From the NCBI GenBank assembly GCA_008017155.1, contig SSGX01000036.1:1-36342 (forward strand): DNA of 36,342 nt. The letters are read 5' to 3'. Position 1 is the first letter of the stretch, and every line of letters starts with the position of its first letter. The notes under the pieces are model-generated. The model worked only from the letters and a program-made list of their open reading frames with translations, was not told where the DNA came from and made no database searches. Shown here piece by piece: positions 8,013-16,733 of the stretch. The translations under genes and the position numbers were made by a program. Origin of the DNA: Neisseriales bacterium (GTDB taxonomy: Bacteria > Pseudomonadota > Gammaproteobacteria > Burkholderiales > UBA11063).

Positions 8013-10214
8013 ATGAAAAAAATATTATTAAGTTTGTTGCCAGTTTTTGCTTTGGTAGCATGTAATGGTGGCTCATCATCTGGAGATTCAACTAAATTAG
8101 ATTATCCTGCATCAGAGGCGGAGAGTACAACTAATAGCTATTATGGCACTACTGTTGCCGATCCATATCAGTGGATGGAAAATACTAATAGCACACAAAC
8201 CTTAGCGTGGGTGAATAGCCAGAACTCGTTTAGTAATAGCTATATTAGTAGCTTGCCGGAGTATAACACGGTGAAATCACTTTTAACATCATCTTCAGCA
8301 ACGGCGAAATCATTGAGTGATAATAATGTAAATCGCCATTTTATTAAAGTAAAAGACGTCTATTATTATACCAATTATAAAAAAATTATCATTGATACCA
8401 AACCAGTTGGTGCAGGGAGAGTTGAAAATATTTCAGTTGATAACAAAATATATATCACGGATAGCCTAAATAAAGTGGGTAGAGTGTTCTTAGATTTGCA
8501 AAAAATGGGAATTGTAAAAGGAGAGGAAAAATCTGTTCAAACTGAAACTACTGCAGATAATGATTATACAATTACTAAAACACAAGATAGTAATCTTGAT
8601 TTAGGAACGATTACTGTTATCAATAATCAAACCAAAGAAGTAATGCCAGATGATGAAATCAAATATACTTCAGGTTCGTTTACTGTATATGGTGATGGAT
8701 TTTTCTATGTGAAACCACAAAATGTTACCGATATTTATACTTCAAATTATAATTATCAACAACTTTTTTATCATCAAATTGGAACAGCCGTAGCTACAGA
8801 CAAGCTTATCTTTGATGGTGGTGCAATGCTATTAGTAAATCTAAGTAGTACTTTATATAGCAATATCTTGTATTTTCAAACCAGCATTGACCAAACCAGT
8901 CAGATTTATAGCCTAAACCCAGCTAATCTTGCTACACCACCTACTTTATTTTTAGGTGATAACTATCAATCAGAATTTTCAATCCTTGGATCGGCAGCAA
9001 ATAATAATTTGTTAATTCAGACTACTCAGGGTGCAGCACAAAGGCGGCTTATTTCGGTAGATCCAAATAATCCAGCACAAGCGAATTGGGAAAATATTCT
9101 TCCAGCCAGCACTAGTGATATTGTGAATGCTATTTCTATATGTGGTAATTACTACTACGCAGATGTATTAGTTAATGGAGCAAGTACTTTATCTCGTTAT
9201 GATGCTGATAGTACTACGCCGACTAATATTGAATTACCTGGGGTTGGTGGTTTAAGTGATGAAGGCTTTAACTGTGTTGAATCAACTGGAATATTCCAAT
9301 ATCAATATTCTAATATGATTACGCCATGGGAGAACTATGATTATAATCCTAATACCCAAACTAGTACTCAAGTAGGTGATGGTTCAATTGCTGGATTCAA
9401 TCCCACAGATTATGAAATGAAAGAAATTTTTGTACCTTCTACAGGAGGTGCTCAGGTTTCAATCTTCGTTGCAAATAAGAAAGGGATAAAATTAGATGGG
9501 AATAATCCCGCACTGATTTATGTTTATGGAGGTTTTGATACCGCAACCAAACCAGTCTTTGAGCAAAATACGTTATTGCTTCTGAAAAATGGTGGAGTCT
9601 ATGTAGTCGCTCAGGTGCGTGGTGGTGGTGAATATGGTACTTCTTGGTATAATGCTGGACGGTTGTTGAATAAACAAAACACTTATAATGATGTAGCAGC
9701 AGTTGCTAATTATCTGATTAATAATGGCTATACAAGTTCTGCTAAGCTAGCGTTATGGGGTGCTTCCAACGGTGGTCTTACTACGGCTGCAACAGCATTG
9801 CAAAATCCAAACTTATTTAAAGTGGTTTTCCCCGCTGTTGGAGTACAGGATGTCTTACGTTATCAATTATTTACCAACGGATTTACTTGGTATTCTGACT
9901 TTGGTTATAGTTCGGGTGAGAGTTCAACTCAAGAACAATTTAATAATATAATGACTTTCTCGCCATTGCAAAATGTGAAAAATATAGCCTATCCAACGAT
10001 GTTAATTATGACTGGGATGGAAGATGGGCGAGTGGTACCATCGCATAGCTATAAATTTGCAGCAACCATGCAAAATTCAGCGGGTGGTACTAATCCATAT
10101 CTTTTAAAAGCGTATGCTGGTGAGGGACATGGTCCATATAATACTACTGAAGCTCAGATTGATATGTGGACATTATTCTTTAATCAGACTAGTACTCCAA
10201 TAAGTCAAAATTAA
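8013..10214 (+). CDS. prolyl oligopeptidase family (S9A) lipoprotein
   Basis: A serine peptidase of family S9 that would cleave peptides after proline or a related residue, here as a 733-aa membrane-anchored lipoprotein. MKKILLSLLPVFALVAC carries a lipobox with Cys17. Residues about 30-90 (YYGTTVADPYQWMEN) match the N-terminal S9A segment, the middle is a beta-propeller-like region, and the C-terminal alpha/beta hydrolase holds the triad: Ser585 in WGASNGG (the family usually has GGSNGG), Asp671 in GMEDGRVVPSH and His706 in GEGHGP. VRGGGEYGTSW is also a family hallmark. The propeller part has diverged strongly from typical prolyl oligopeptidases, with long polar insertions. AAGGG precedes the ATG. 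It stands alone, downstream of palindrome site A. Confidence 0.9.
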   Translation: MKKILLSLLPVFALVACNGGSSSGDSTKLDYPASEAESTTNSYYGTTVADPYQWMENTNSTQTLAWVNSQNSFSNSYISSLPEYNTVKSLLTSSSATAKSLSDNNVNRHFIKVKDVYYYTNYKKIIIDTKPVGAGRVENISVDNKIYITDSLNKVGRVFLDLQKMGIVKGEEKSVQTETTADNDYTITKTQDSNLDLGTITVINNQTKEVMPDDEIKYTSGSFTVYGDGFFYVKPQNVTDIYTSNYNYQQLFYHQIGTAVATDKLIFDGGAMLLVNLSSTLYSNILYFQTSIDQTSQIYSLNPANLATPPTLFLGDNYQSEFSILGSAANNNLLIQTTQGAAQRRLISVDPNNPAQANWENILPASTSDIVNAISICGNYYYADVLVNGASTLSRYDADSTTPTNIELPGVGGLSDEGFNCVESTGIFQYQYSNMITPWENYDYNPNTQTSTQVGDGSIAGFNPTDYEMKEIFVPSTGGAQVSIFVANKKGIKLDGNNPALIYVYGGFDTATKPVFEQNTLLLLKNGGVYVVAQVRGGGEYGTSWYNAGRLLNKQNTYNDVAAVANYLINNGYTSSAKLALWGASNGGLTTAATALQNPNLFKVVFPAVGVQDVLRYQLFTNGFTWYSDFGYSSGESSTQEQFNNIMTFSPLQNVKNIAYPTMLIMTGMEDGRVVPSHSYKFAATMQNSAGGTNPYLLKAYAGEGHGPYNTTEAQIDMWTLFFNQTSTPISQN

Positions 10215-10262
10215 TTAAGTACTTTTAATTGTCTAACTATTAAAGAGGCTAGACTTGATTTG

Positions 10263-10319
10263 CTCCCTATGAAGTAGAGATATATAGAAAAGCAATTGAT
10301 ACGATCTACTTATAGGGAG
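10263..10319. terminator. long hairpin after the peptidase gene
   Basis: CTCCCTATGAAGTAGA (10263-10278) and TCTACTTATAGGGAG (10305-10319) form a 15-bp stem with one bulged G and a 26-base loop, followed by TTTTCTCAT. It may terminate the peptidase transcript, although it is longer than usual. The rest of the 10215-10633 gap is A+T-rich with no gene visible; it also contains the perfect palindrome GGTTTAAACC (10540-10549) 85 bp before the ABC-F start. Confidence 0.5.
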
Positions 10320-10633
10320 TTTTCTCATCTATGCACAAAAAATGTTGTTATTATAATTAAACTTGCTATTTATAATAGATTTGACTATAATTAGCATCTC
10401 TTCAATTTCTTCACAGGTGCAAAGTGAACACCGCTTACAATAAATAATTCAAATTTCTGATTAATAACTAATCAGGATCAAAAAATTTAATTATCAAAAT
10501 TTTAATCCTTTGCTACTTATATTTTTGCCGTTTTATTTTGGTTTAAACCTATTGGCTAAATACTTATTTTATTAGTTAGTTTAGATAAATTGCAGGTAGT
10601 AGGGATTATTTATATCTATTGTAAAGGTCAATT

Positions 10634-12061
10634 ATGCAGCCAATTCTTGAAATTTGTGAGCTAGAATTTAGCTATCCTAAGCGGATTTTATTTAGTGATT
10701 TCACTACCAAGGTTTATGCGGGAGATAAGATTGCAATTATCGGTGATAATGGCTGTGGTAAATCAAGCCTATTAAAGCTGATTTTTGCTAATTCGGATGT
10801 GAGGTTAGCAGAAATAATCCCAGCGGACGGAATCAAAATTATCTATGTTCCGCAGTTGATAACTGATTATGCTTCTTTAAGTGGCGGACAACGCTTTAAT
10901 CAGGCATTATCTACTGCATTAGCCAATTATCTGGATATTCTCCTTTTGGATGAGCCAACAAATCACCTGGATAGCCATAACCGAAAATCACTGTCATCAT
11001 TATATAAACATTCTCCATATACGATAATAACTGCGACTCATGATATTGAACTTCTTGAAAATCATATCAATATTATCTGGCATATCATCGACGGTAAGAT
11101 AGTTATTTTTCATGGTAATTACCAAGACTACCTTCAGGAAGTTCGTCTTAAAAGAACGCAGCTTGAGGAAAAAGTCGCTACACTTAGCAAAGCTAAAAAA
11201 GAGCAACATGAGCGTCTTATGCAGGCGCAAAACAGAGCAAAAACAAGCCGTAGGCAGGGAGAAAAGAGTATTACTAATCGCAAATGGCCAACTATTACTT
11301 CGGGTACTAAAGCTAGAAGAGCCGAAACTACTGCTGGGAAAAATAATGCTATTCTACGTAAGGAAAAAGATGTGATTAGTCGAGAGCTAGGGGAACTTTA
11401 CTTACCAGAGGAATTAAATTATAAATTTGCCATAAATTCTAATAATTCAGGAAAAGTAGCCTTGTCTATTTTAAATGGTAGCTGTCGTTATAAAGAAAAA
11501 CATGGTTTTCAATTAGATAACATTAATTTATCCTTATCTGGTAGCGACAGACTTGTAATTACTGGGGCTAATGGTAGTGGTAAATCAACTTTAATTAAAG
11601 CGATTTTGGCTGATCCTTTGGTTGATCGGGTTAGTGGTGAATGGCTTGTTCCATCCTTGACAAATATCGCTTATCTAGATCAGCATTATACAAATATACC
11701 AGCTGATAGGACTATCCTTGAGGTGATTAGCGAAAATGCGCCAGATCTGAATTATTCTGAGATTCGTGACTTTTTAAACCAGTTTTTATTTCGTAAAAAC
11801 GAGGAAATAGAGAAATTAAGTAATCAGTTATCCGGTGGGGAGCGGGTTCGTTTAGCTTTGGCACTAATTGCGTTACAAAACCCACGTTTATTGATACTTG
11901 ATGAGATAACTAATAATATTGATTTACGCACCCGTGAACATATAATTAATGTATTAAATAGTTACTCCGGTGCTTTATTAGTAATTAGTCATGATAGTTA
12001 TTTCTTATCTGCAATTGGTGTTAATCAATCAATTAAGCTCGACGACATTAGATATTACTAA
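10634..12061 (+). CDS. ABC-F family ATPase
   Basis: A soluble protein with two ABC nucleotide-binding domains and no membrane segments; ABC-F proteins act on ribosomes (translation factors or antibiotic-resistance proteins). At 475 aa it is shorter than Uup/EttA (about 550-640) and close to the Msr-type resistance members. NBD1: Walker A GDNGCGKS (about 37-44), signature LSGGQ (about 82-86), Walker B ILLLDEPTNHLD. A Lys/Arg-rich linker follows (about 170-260). NBD2: Walker A GANGSGKS, signature LSGGERVRLAL, Walker B LLILDEITNNID, where the usual DEPTNHLD is altered. Only about 40 residues separate Walker A and the signature in NBD1, so its helical subdomain is strongly reduced. AAAGG precedes the ATG. 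The last 14 bases overlap the end of the convergent regulator gene. Confidence 0.88.
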   Translation: MQPILEICELEFSYPKRILFSDFTTKVYAGDKIAIIGDNGCGKSSLLKLIFANSDVRLAEIIPADGIKIIYVPQLITDYASLSGGQRFNQALSTALANYLDILLLDEPTNHLDSHNRKSLSSLYKHSPYTIITATHDIELLENHINIIWHIIDGKIVIFHGNYQDYLQEVRLKRTQLEEKVATLSKAKKEQHERLMQAQNRAKTSRRQGEKSITNRKWPTITSGTKARRAETTAGKNNAILRKEKDVISRELGELYLPEELNYKFAINSNNSGKVALSILNGSCRYKEKHGFQLDNINLSLSGSDRLVITGANGSGKSTLIKAILADPLVDRVSGEWLVPSLTNIAYLDQHYTNIPADRTILEVISENAPDLNYSEIRDFLNQFLFRKNEEIEKLSNQLSGGERVRLALALIALQNPRLLILDEITNNIDLRTREHIINVLNSYSGALLVISHDSYFLSAIGVNQSIKLDDIRYY

Positions 12062-12806
12062 TTACTATCTTGTCATCAATATCATATGAGCCTACTTTTA
12101 GAAATTTGCGTGGGATAAATAAATGATAATTGAGTGACAAAGCTTTTTCTAATAAAGTTTCTTTTGATTTTGCTCCAAAGATATACTTTAAATTTTCAAG
12201 ATGATCATTGACCCTCCCCGCAGATATTTTATAGCCAAGATTGGTTAGGATATCTGCAATCTCAGAATATGAATATCGATTCAGATAAAGAAAAAGAACC
12301 ATGTGCTGTCGCTCAGTTAAATCATACTGTGGTATAAATTCATCTGCCTTACTAATTATTGATGATTCTACCTGATTTATCCTGTAGATGATTTTTAATG
12401 GGTGTGGAAATATGAATGTTGACATTTGACCATGTATCCCGATAAAATTTCCTGTATGGGGATTTATTATTGGGTGCTTTCTTACGATATACATATTTTT
12501 ACCCGCAGTTACGTGAAGAAAAAAATGACGGATGCCAGAGTCTTTTACTTTCATATCTTGTGCGCGAATGTATTTACCCCAATCTGGACGCTCTAATAAA
12601 TCTTGGATTTCAAAATCTGTTTTCCCTAGTACATTTTTAAACTCATCTTCTTCATCTAAATTTTCAAACCCTTTACTTACTAGGCGATAAATAAAATTAC
12701 TGTCTTTGATAAAAACGATTGGTGCACTATCATTTTGTAGGATAAAACTAACACTGTCTATATAACGAGAAAGATACTCTTGATCATTGAGCATTTGTGT
12801 TTCCAT
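12048..12806 (-). CDS. PAS / LuxR-type HTH regulator (paralogue 2)
   Basis: A 252-aa paralogue of the regulators at 13150 and 13924. The N-terminal PAS-like domain includes APIVFIKDSNFIYRLVSKGF and VLGKTDFEI, closing with KHPIINPHTGNFIGIHGQ (about 119-136). The C-terminal LuxR-like HTH reads LTERQHMVLFLYLNRYSYSE, IADILTNLG, then the recognition segment AGRVNDHLENLKYIF and ETLLEKALSLNYHL. GGAG lies just upstream of the ATG. It is transcribed divergently from the other two and overlaps the ABC-F gene tail to tail by 14 bases. The ABC-F and this gene have no shared promoter. It is likely a ligand-sensing transcription factor; ligand and targets unknown. Confidence 0.85.
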   Translation of the reverse strand: METQMLNDQEYLSRYIDSVSFILQNDSAPIVFIKDSNFIYRLVSKGFENLDEEDEFKNVLGKTDFEIQDLLERPDWGKYIRAQDMKVKDSGIRHFFLHVTAGKNMYIVRKHPIINPHTGNFIGIHGQMSTFIFPHPLKIIYRINQVESSIISKADEFIPQYDLTERQHMVLFLYLNRYSYSEIADILTNLGYKISAGRVNDHLENLKYIFGAKSKETLLEKALSLNYHLFIPRKFLKVGSYDIDDKIVISNI

Positions 12807-13149
12807 TATTTCTCCATTTCAAAGATAAATATTTACTGAGGGATCCAATAAGCATTTAGGCTTATTTTATAATATAACTACCACAATTATCCAAAAATAA
12901 TTGCGCTATTGTATCTTAGCTACAATAAAAATTACTCCTAAATAAGTTACAATATTATCTTTAGTACCTATGAATATAGGGTTGAAAAAATATATTTAGT
13001 TTAAACTCTATTGAAATAAAGGGTTAAAGATGCTCTATGCTTAGTTTTACATGTTATAATTATAAAAATCTTTATTATGTAGTTTAATATTATAGGTAAA
13101 TTAATTTCCATCAGAGATTAATAAATACGGGGTATTTAGATGAGGCATC
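12807..13149. promoter_or_regulatory. divergent spacer between PAS-LuxR paralogues
   Basis: No gene is visible. The spacer must hold promoters for both divergent regulators. A perfect TATAAT at 13055-13060 could be the -10 for the rightward pair, with no clear -35. AGTTTAAACT (12998-13007) is a perfect palindrome, and ACCTATGAATATAGGGT (12966-12982) is a near-palindrome with one extra base; either could be an autoregulatory site. GAGG at 13142-13145 is the ribosome site for the gene at 13150. Confidence 0.4.
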
Positions 13150-13902
13150 ATGAATATTAACGCACTAAGTGACAATGAGTTTTTTGAATATTATTGCGAA
13201 TCTGCAGATATTGTTTTCAATAATGGTGAAGAGCAGATTGTCTATATCAAAGATAAAGATTTAAATTTTCATTATCTGTCTCCAGCTCATATAAAAAATA
13301 TTTCTAAGGATGCTTTTTTTGTAGCAAATGAGAACAATATTACCGAAGAAATGCGGGACTTACATAAAAGCCTCAAGCAATCGGCATATGAGCAAGATGA
13401 CAAAGTTCGAAATCAAAAAAGAGCATTTGATTTTATTTATGTAGATGTTTATGATCGGATAGGGTTTGTCCATAAGCGTCCTATAGTAAATCCAGCTACA
13501 AATAACTTTGTCGGTTTACTTGGAATGGTAAAGCCATTTGAGATGCCAAATATTTTAAGTTTGATTTATAAAATGCATGATATCAAATATGGAATTGCTA
13601 ATCAAACCACTAGAAACTCAAATAAATATGAAATAACCGAAAAACAATTGATGGTATTATTTCTTTATCTTAATAAATATTCTAATACTGAGGTAGCCAA
13701 GATCATGACTAATCTTGGTTTTAAAATATCGGCAACAACTGTCAATGACCATTTGGAAAATCTGAAATACATATTTGATGTTAAGTCAAAAGAGCAGCTT
13801 ATTGAAAAGGCTATCGCTCTTGGGTACAATCTATGTGTGCCATCTAAATTCTTGAAGATTGGTAGCGTTGAATTGGAAGATGAAGCCATAATTGCAGGCT
13901 AG
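13150..13902 (+). CDS. PAS / LuxR-type HTH regulator (paralogue 3)
   Basis: A 250-aa regulator. The N-terminal half has the PAS-like core (EQIVYIKDKDLNFHYLSPAH) and closes with HKRPIVNPATNNFVGLLG; the C-terminal half has a LuxR-like HTH (ITEKQLMVLFLYLNKYSNTE, VAKIMTNLGFKIS, TTVNDHLENLKYIF, EQLIEKAIALGYNL). It is the first gene of a two-gene unit with the paralogue starting 21 bases downstream. The pair looks like a tandem duplication that has since diverged. It reads toward the larger lipoprotein region. The family looks like one-component regulators, but no function is established by the sequence. Confidence 0.85.
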   Translation: MNINALSDNEFFEYYCESADIVFNNGEEQIVYIKDKDLNFHYLSPAHIKNISKDAFFVANENNITEEMRDLHKSLKQSAYEQDDKVRNQKRAFDFIYVDVYDRIGFVHKRPIVNPATNNFVGLLGMVKPFEMPNILSLIYKMHDIKYGIANQTTRNSNKYEITEKQLMVLFLYLNKYSNTEVAKIMTNLGFKISATTVNDHLENLKYIFDVKSKEQLIEKAIALGYNLCVPSKFLKIGSVELEDEAIIAG

Positions 13903-13923
13903 TGAAGGAGAAGTGGAGGGTAT

Positions 13924-14673
13924 ATGAAAAGCTGGGAATCATTGACAGATGATCAATTCTTTGAACTTTACTGTCAGCGTGCGGACTTCGTATTTAACCA
14001 TGGTGAGTATCAAATGATCTTTATCAAAAATAAAAATCATCGAATTGTATATTTATCCAAGGGTTATATGACTAATTTCAATGTAACTAATATTGAAGAA
14101 GTCAATCATGAAAATGCTCCTGAGGGATATGAAGAAATCTACAAACAACAGGATGAGATTGCTCTGGAACAGGATAAGCTGATTGAGAAAACACTTGAAC
14201 CCAAGAACTTTCTTTTTATTGATGATTATCAGCATATAAGTCATATTCATAAGCGTCCGATTATAAACCCAAATACTGGTAATTATGTTGGTCTTCTTGG
14301 ACAAGTTTCGCATTTTGCTTTACCAAATATTTTGCGCCTCATTTATCGGATAAATGGGATAAACCCAGATGATGATGCTATTCATGAACCTCTTGAGCAT
14401 GAGCTAACTGTTCGCCAAAAAATGATTCTATTTTTATATTTAAATCGCTATTCAAATTCAGAAATATCTGATATTATGACGGTGATTGATCATAAATTAT
14501 CTAAGTCTAGAGTTAATGACTATTTGGAAAACTTGAAATATATATTTAAGGCAAAGTCAAAAGAAGAACTCATTAATAAAGCCATTCAAATGAAATACCA
14601 CCTTGTAATTCCGCGTAACTTTCTAAAGCCTGGGAGCTATCTAATTGATGATGAGGTTTTAGTAATTCGTTAA
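13924..14673 (+). CDS. PAS / LuxR-type HTH regulator (paralogue 4)
   Basis: A 249-aa regulator of the same build: PAS-like domain with QMIFIKNKNHRIVYLSKGYM, closing motif HKRPIINPNTGNYVGLLG, then the LuxR-type HTH LTVRQKMILFLYLNRYSNSE, ISDIMTVIDHKLS, SRVNDYLENLKYIF and EELINKAIQMKYHL. GGAGG at 13915-13919 is a strong ribosome site. Only 21 bases separate it from the upstream paralogue, so the two are almost certainly co-transcribed and may form heterodimers, which is inference. The four paralogues share the N-P-x-T-x-N-x-x-G loop, probably part of the ligand pocket or dimer interface. Confidence 0.85.
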   Translation: MKSWESLTDDQFFELYCQRADFVFNHGEYQMIFIKNKNHRIVYLSKGYMTNFNVTNIEEVNHENAPEGYEEIYKQQDEIALEQDKLIEKTLEPKNFLFIDDYQHISHIHKRPIINPNTGNYVGLLGQVSHFALPNILRLIYRINGINPDDDAIHEPLEHELTVRQKMILFLYLNRYSNSEISDIMTVIDHKLSKSRVNDYLENLKYIFKAKSKEELINKAIQMKYHLVIPRNFLKPGSYLIDDEVLVIR

Positions 14674-15034
14674 TCACTCACCTTTTACTTTACCGCAAGA
14701 ATATATCGTTACTAATTAATTTTGAACATTGTGTTAGGTATTTTTTGTTATCTCCAGTTAACTACTCCTTTGTTTGCTATCGTGCTCCATCATAAGCCTT
14801 TCTTTGATCTTGATAAATTATCTATATAAATTTTAATGATTCATTTCTAGTGGAAAAGGGCTAGTTAGTAATAAGAGTCATTTTATCTTCCATTCTATAC
14901 ATTAATAAATAATATGCTGTAAGTCCAAAATAAATCCGGGTAAGATTTTAGTATGTATTTTTATCCCTAGATATTTATCAACTAACTGATTATAATTTTG
15001 TTTATTATTTTGCCCAATAAAGTATTTTTTATAA
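14674..15034 (+). promoter_or_regulatory. A+T-rich spacer with a promoter for the small gene
   Basis: No coding region or clear terminator is visible after the PAS-LuxR pair. TATAAT at 14991-14996 gives a plausible -10 for the small gene at 15035, with a leader of about 30 bases; its -35 is poor. I see nothing else in this gap. Confidence 0.3.
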
Positions 15035-15235
15035 ATGGAAAAAATGGAAAAATATTGTAAAGTAAAAAAAAGAGGTTTACAAGATATTGAGTTAATTTAT
15101 CTTGAGGGTTATCTAAAATTTGCTAATTATCAAAAAATAGCAGCGGAGCTTCTAAATCTCTTACCTGTTTATGAGACTATAAATGGTGTAACTCGTAGAT
15201 TACGATCTAGAAAAAATAGTAAACAGAGAAAATAA
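15035..15235 (+). CDS. small basic protein, possible HTH DNA-binding
   Basis: A 66-aa, strongly basic protein that I do not recognise. Residues about 30-60 (FANYQKIAAELLNLLPVYET, then INGVTRRLRSRKN) have the spacing of a helix-turn-helix: IAAELL as the first helix and INGVTRRLRSR as the basic recognition helix. It starts with two in-frame ATGs (15035 and 15044); neither has a strong ribosome site, though GGA inside the first few codons could serve the second. A -10 (14991) lies just upstream. It could be a small regulator or a chance frame; its charge and helix pattern make a real gene somewhat more likely. Confidence 0.45.
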   Translation: MEKMEKYCKVKKRGLQDIELIYLEGYLKFANYQKIAAELLNLLPVYETINGVTRRLRSRKNSKQRK

Positions 15236-15418
15236 TAGCTAGTATGCTATCCACTATCAGTAGATATATATTAAATCTCCCCGCTATTCAGCTTGCCGAT
15301 ATTATTTGGGTACAAAATTTATAGGGGGGGTTTATATTAGGTTTTAATCAAAGCATACTTCTTATATAATTTCGAAAATTTTAATGTAATTGGTTAATAA
15401 ATTAATTTGTAATAAATA

Positions 15419-15538
15419 GTGGCTAAGTTATCTATGATAGCTATTTTATTAAAAGTTTAATATTTATTTGATTATTTCATATTTGTCAATAACAACCCTA
15501 TTGACAAGTTTCCTCAACCGCCTTCGGGCGGTTCTTTT
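15419..15538 (+). ncRNA. possible small RNA ending in an orphan terminator
   Basis: There is a strong terminator at 15516-15533 but no gene ending within 280 bp upstream. Just before it is a second hairpin, TTGTCAATA (15483-15491) / TATTGACAA (15499-15507), with a 7-base loop. A candidate promoter TTGGTT (15390-15395), 17 bp, TAAATA (15413-15418) would give a transcript of about 115 bases with two stem-loops and a U-tail, the usual layout of a bacterial sRNA. The remaining sequence of the 15236-15617 gap shows no gene. The 5' end is a guess. Confidence 0.3.
15516..15538 (+). terminator. rho-independent terminator (orphan)
   Basis: AACCGCC TTCG GGCGGTT forms a 7-bp stem closed by the very stable TTCG tetraloop, followed by CTTTTT. 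It is about 280 bp from the end of the small gene at 15235 and 85 bp before the lipoprotein at 15618. It ends either a long 3' UTR of the small gene or a separate sRNA. Confidence 0.85.
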
Positions 15539-15617
15539 TAGCGATATGTTTAGTAGTTATATTATTAGTTAAGCGGAATATAAATTGTTTTTATAATATT
15601 TTGGAAATAATTATTAA

Positions 15618-16712
15618 ATGAGAAAAATGAACTTGCTACTTTTTCTAATAGCTTTCGCAACTAGTAGTTGCTCGACTGCTTACCTCGCACAGATAGAAAA
15701 AACCAGAACTGACTATAATGAGTCCTTGGCGAATAGTGAGGATTCTCAATTTTTAATGAATATTGTAAGAGTTCATTATGGGTATAGCCCATATTTTGTT
15801 GGTGTTGATAGTGTAACTTCTCAAAGCTCTCTAAAAGCAGGAGTGGATAATAACGAAACTAGACTATTTCAATCTCCTTCTGCTACAGCAGGAGGAACTC
15901 CATTTTGGAGTATTGCACCTATCGCAAGCTACACTATTAGTCCAGTAGTAACCTACTCACCAGTTCAAGGGAGTAAATTTGTTTCGGCTTTACTAAGTCC
16001 AATCGATCTGAAAAAATTATTCTTATTGGAACGTTCTTTGGGGATTGATACTGTCTTACGTTTAACTGTTGATCAAATTGGTGTTCTTGATAATGCTAGT
16101 AGTATTAGATATTCAAAGATGAATAAATTGCCAGATTATCAGGAGTTTAATACTTTTGCTAGTACGCTTGAAACACTAGTTAATAACGATGATATCAATA
16201 TTGAAATGTCTAGCTATGATGATAAACCCGCAATATTACTATATATGAATAATGATGCAGCTGCTGTAAAAATTGCGACATTATTGCACTTAAATAAACC
16301 GTATAAGACTATAATGTTTACAATGTTTGTATTAAAACATGATAATGAGAAAGAAAATATAATTCATATTCAGACCAAATCATATTTTAATATTCTACAG
16401 TTCCTATCAAAAGGGGTAGAAGGTATCGAATCAGAAAATCAAAGATATGGAATAAAAACTAGGATTACAAGTCAGAGTGGTGGCACAGCTAATCTTAGGG
16501 ACATAACAAATGGACTTATCGATATTAAAGCAAGCAATAAGGAGCCTGATGATGCTCTTCTAAAAATTAAATATCAGCAAAAATGGTACTACATAGCTAA
16601 CGATGATACTTACTCTAAATCAACGATGGTTTTACTACGACTAATCTATTCTCTTTTAACTGGTGGGGAATATCAGCCAAATATACCAGTATTAACTATT
16701 CCAGTCAAGTAG
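15618..16712 (+). CDS. uncharacterised lipoprotein
   Basis: A 364-aa exported protein of unknown function. MRKMNLLLFLIAFATSSC is a lipoprotein signal with Cys18 (TSSC, a slightly weak lipobox with Thr at -3). The first part of the mature chain is helical and polar (YNESLANSEDSQFLMNIVRV), the middle has beta-rich segments (SYTISPVVTYSP, SKFVSALLSPIDLKKLFLLE) and the C-terminal end reads WYYIANDDTYSKSTMVLLRL. That last motif resembles, from memory, a widespread but unnamed proteobacterial lipoprotein family whose members end in YxIADDDxxSKxTF-type sequences. The ribosome site is weak (GGAAAT); a second ATG at 15627 is an alternative. It is convergent with the tiny gene at 16734. No function is claimed. 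Confidence 0.75.
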   Translation: MRKMNLLLFLIAFATSSCSTAYLAQIEKTRTDYNESLANSEDSQFLMNIVRVHYGYSPYFVGVDSVTSQSSLKAGVDNNETRLFQSPSATAGGTPFWSIAPIASYTISPVVTYSPVQGSKFVSALLSPIDLKKLFLLERSLGIDTVLRLTVDQIGVLDNASSIRYSKMNKLPDYQEFNTFASTLETLVNNDDINIEMSSYDDKPAILLYMNNDAAAVKIATLLHLNKPYKTIMFTMFVLKHDNEKENIIHIQTKSYFNILQFLSKGVEGIESENQRYGIKTRITSQSGGTANLRDITNGLIDIKASNKEPDDALLKIKYQQKWYYIANDDTYSKSTMVLLRLIYSLLTGGEYQPNIPVLTIPVK

Positions 16713-16733
16713 CTAATTTATTTTTAAAAGGTT

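Noticed and set aside
15318-15332. G-run near a TATA stretch as another copy of the CCCC/GGGG palindrome
   Set aside because: Both flanks are G-rich on the same strand (GGGT...GGGG), so it is not a palindrome and does not match sites A-E.
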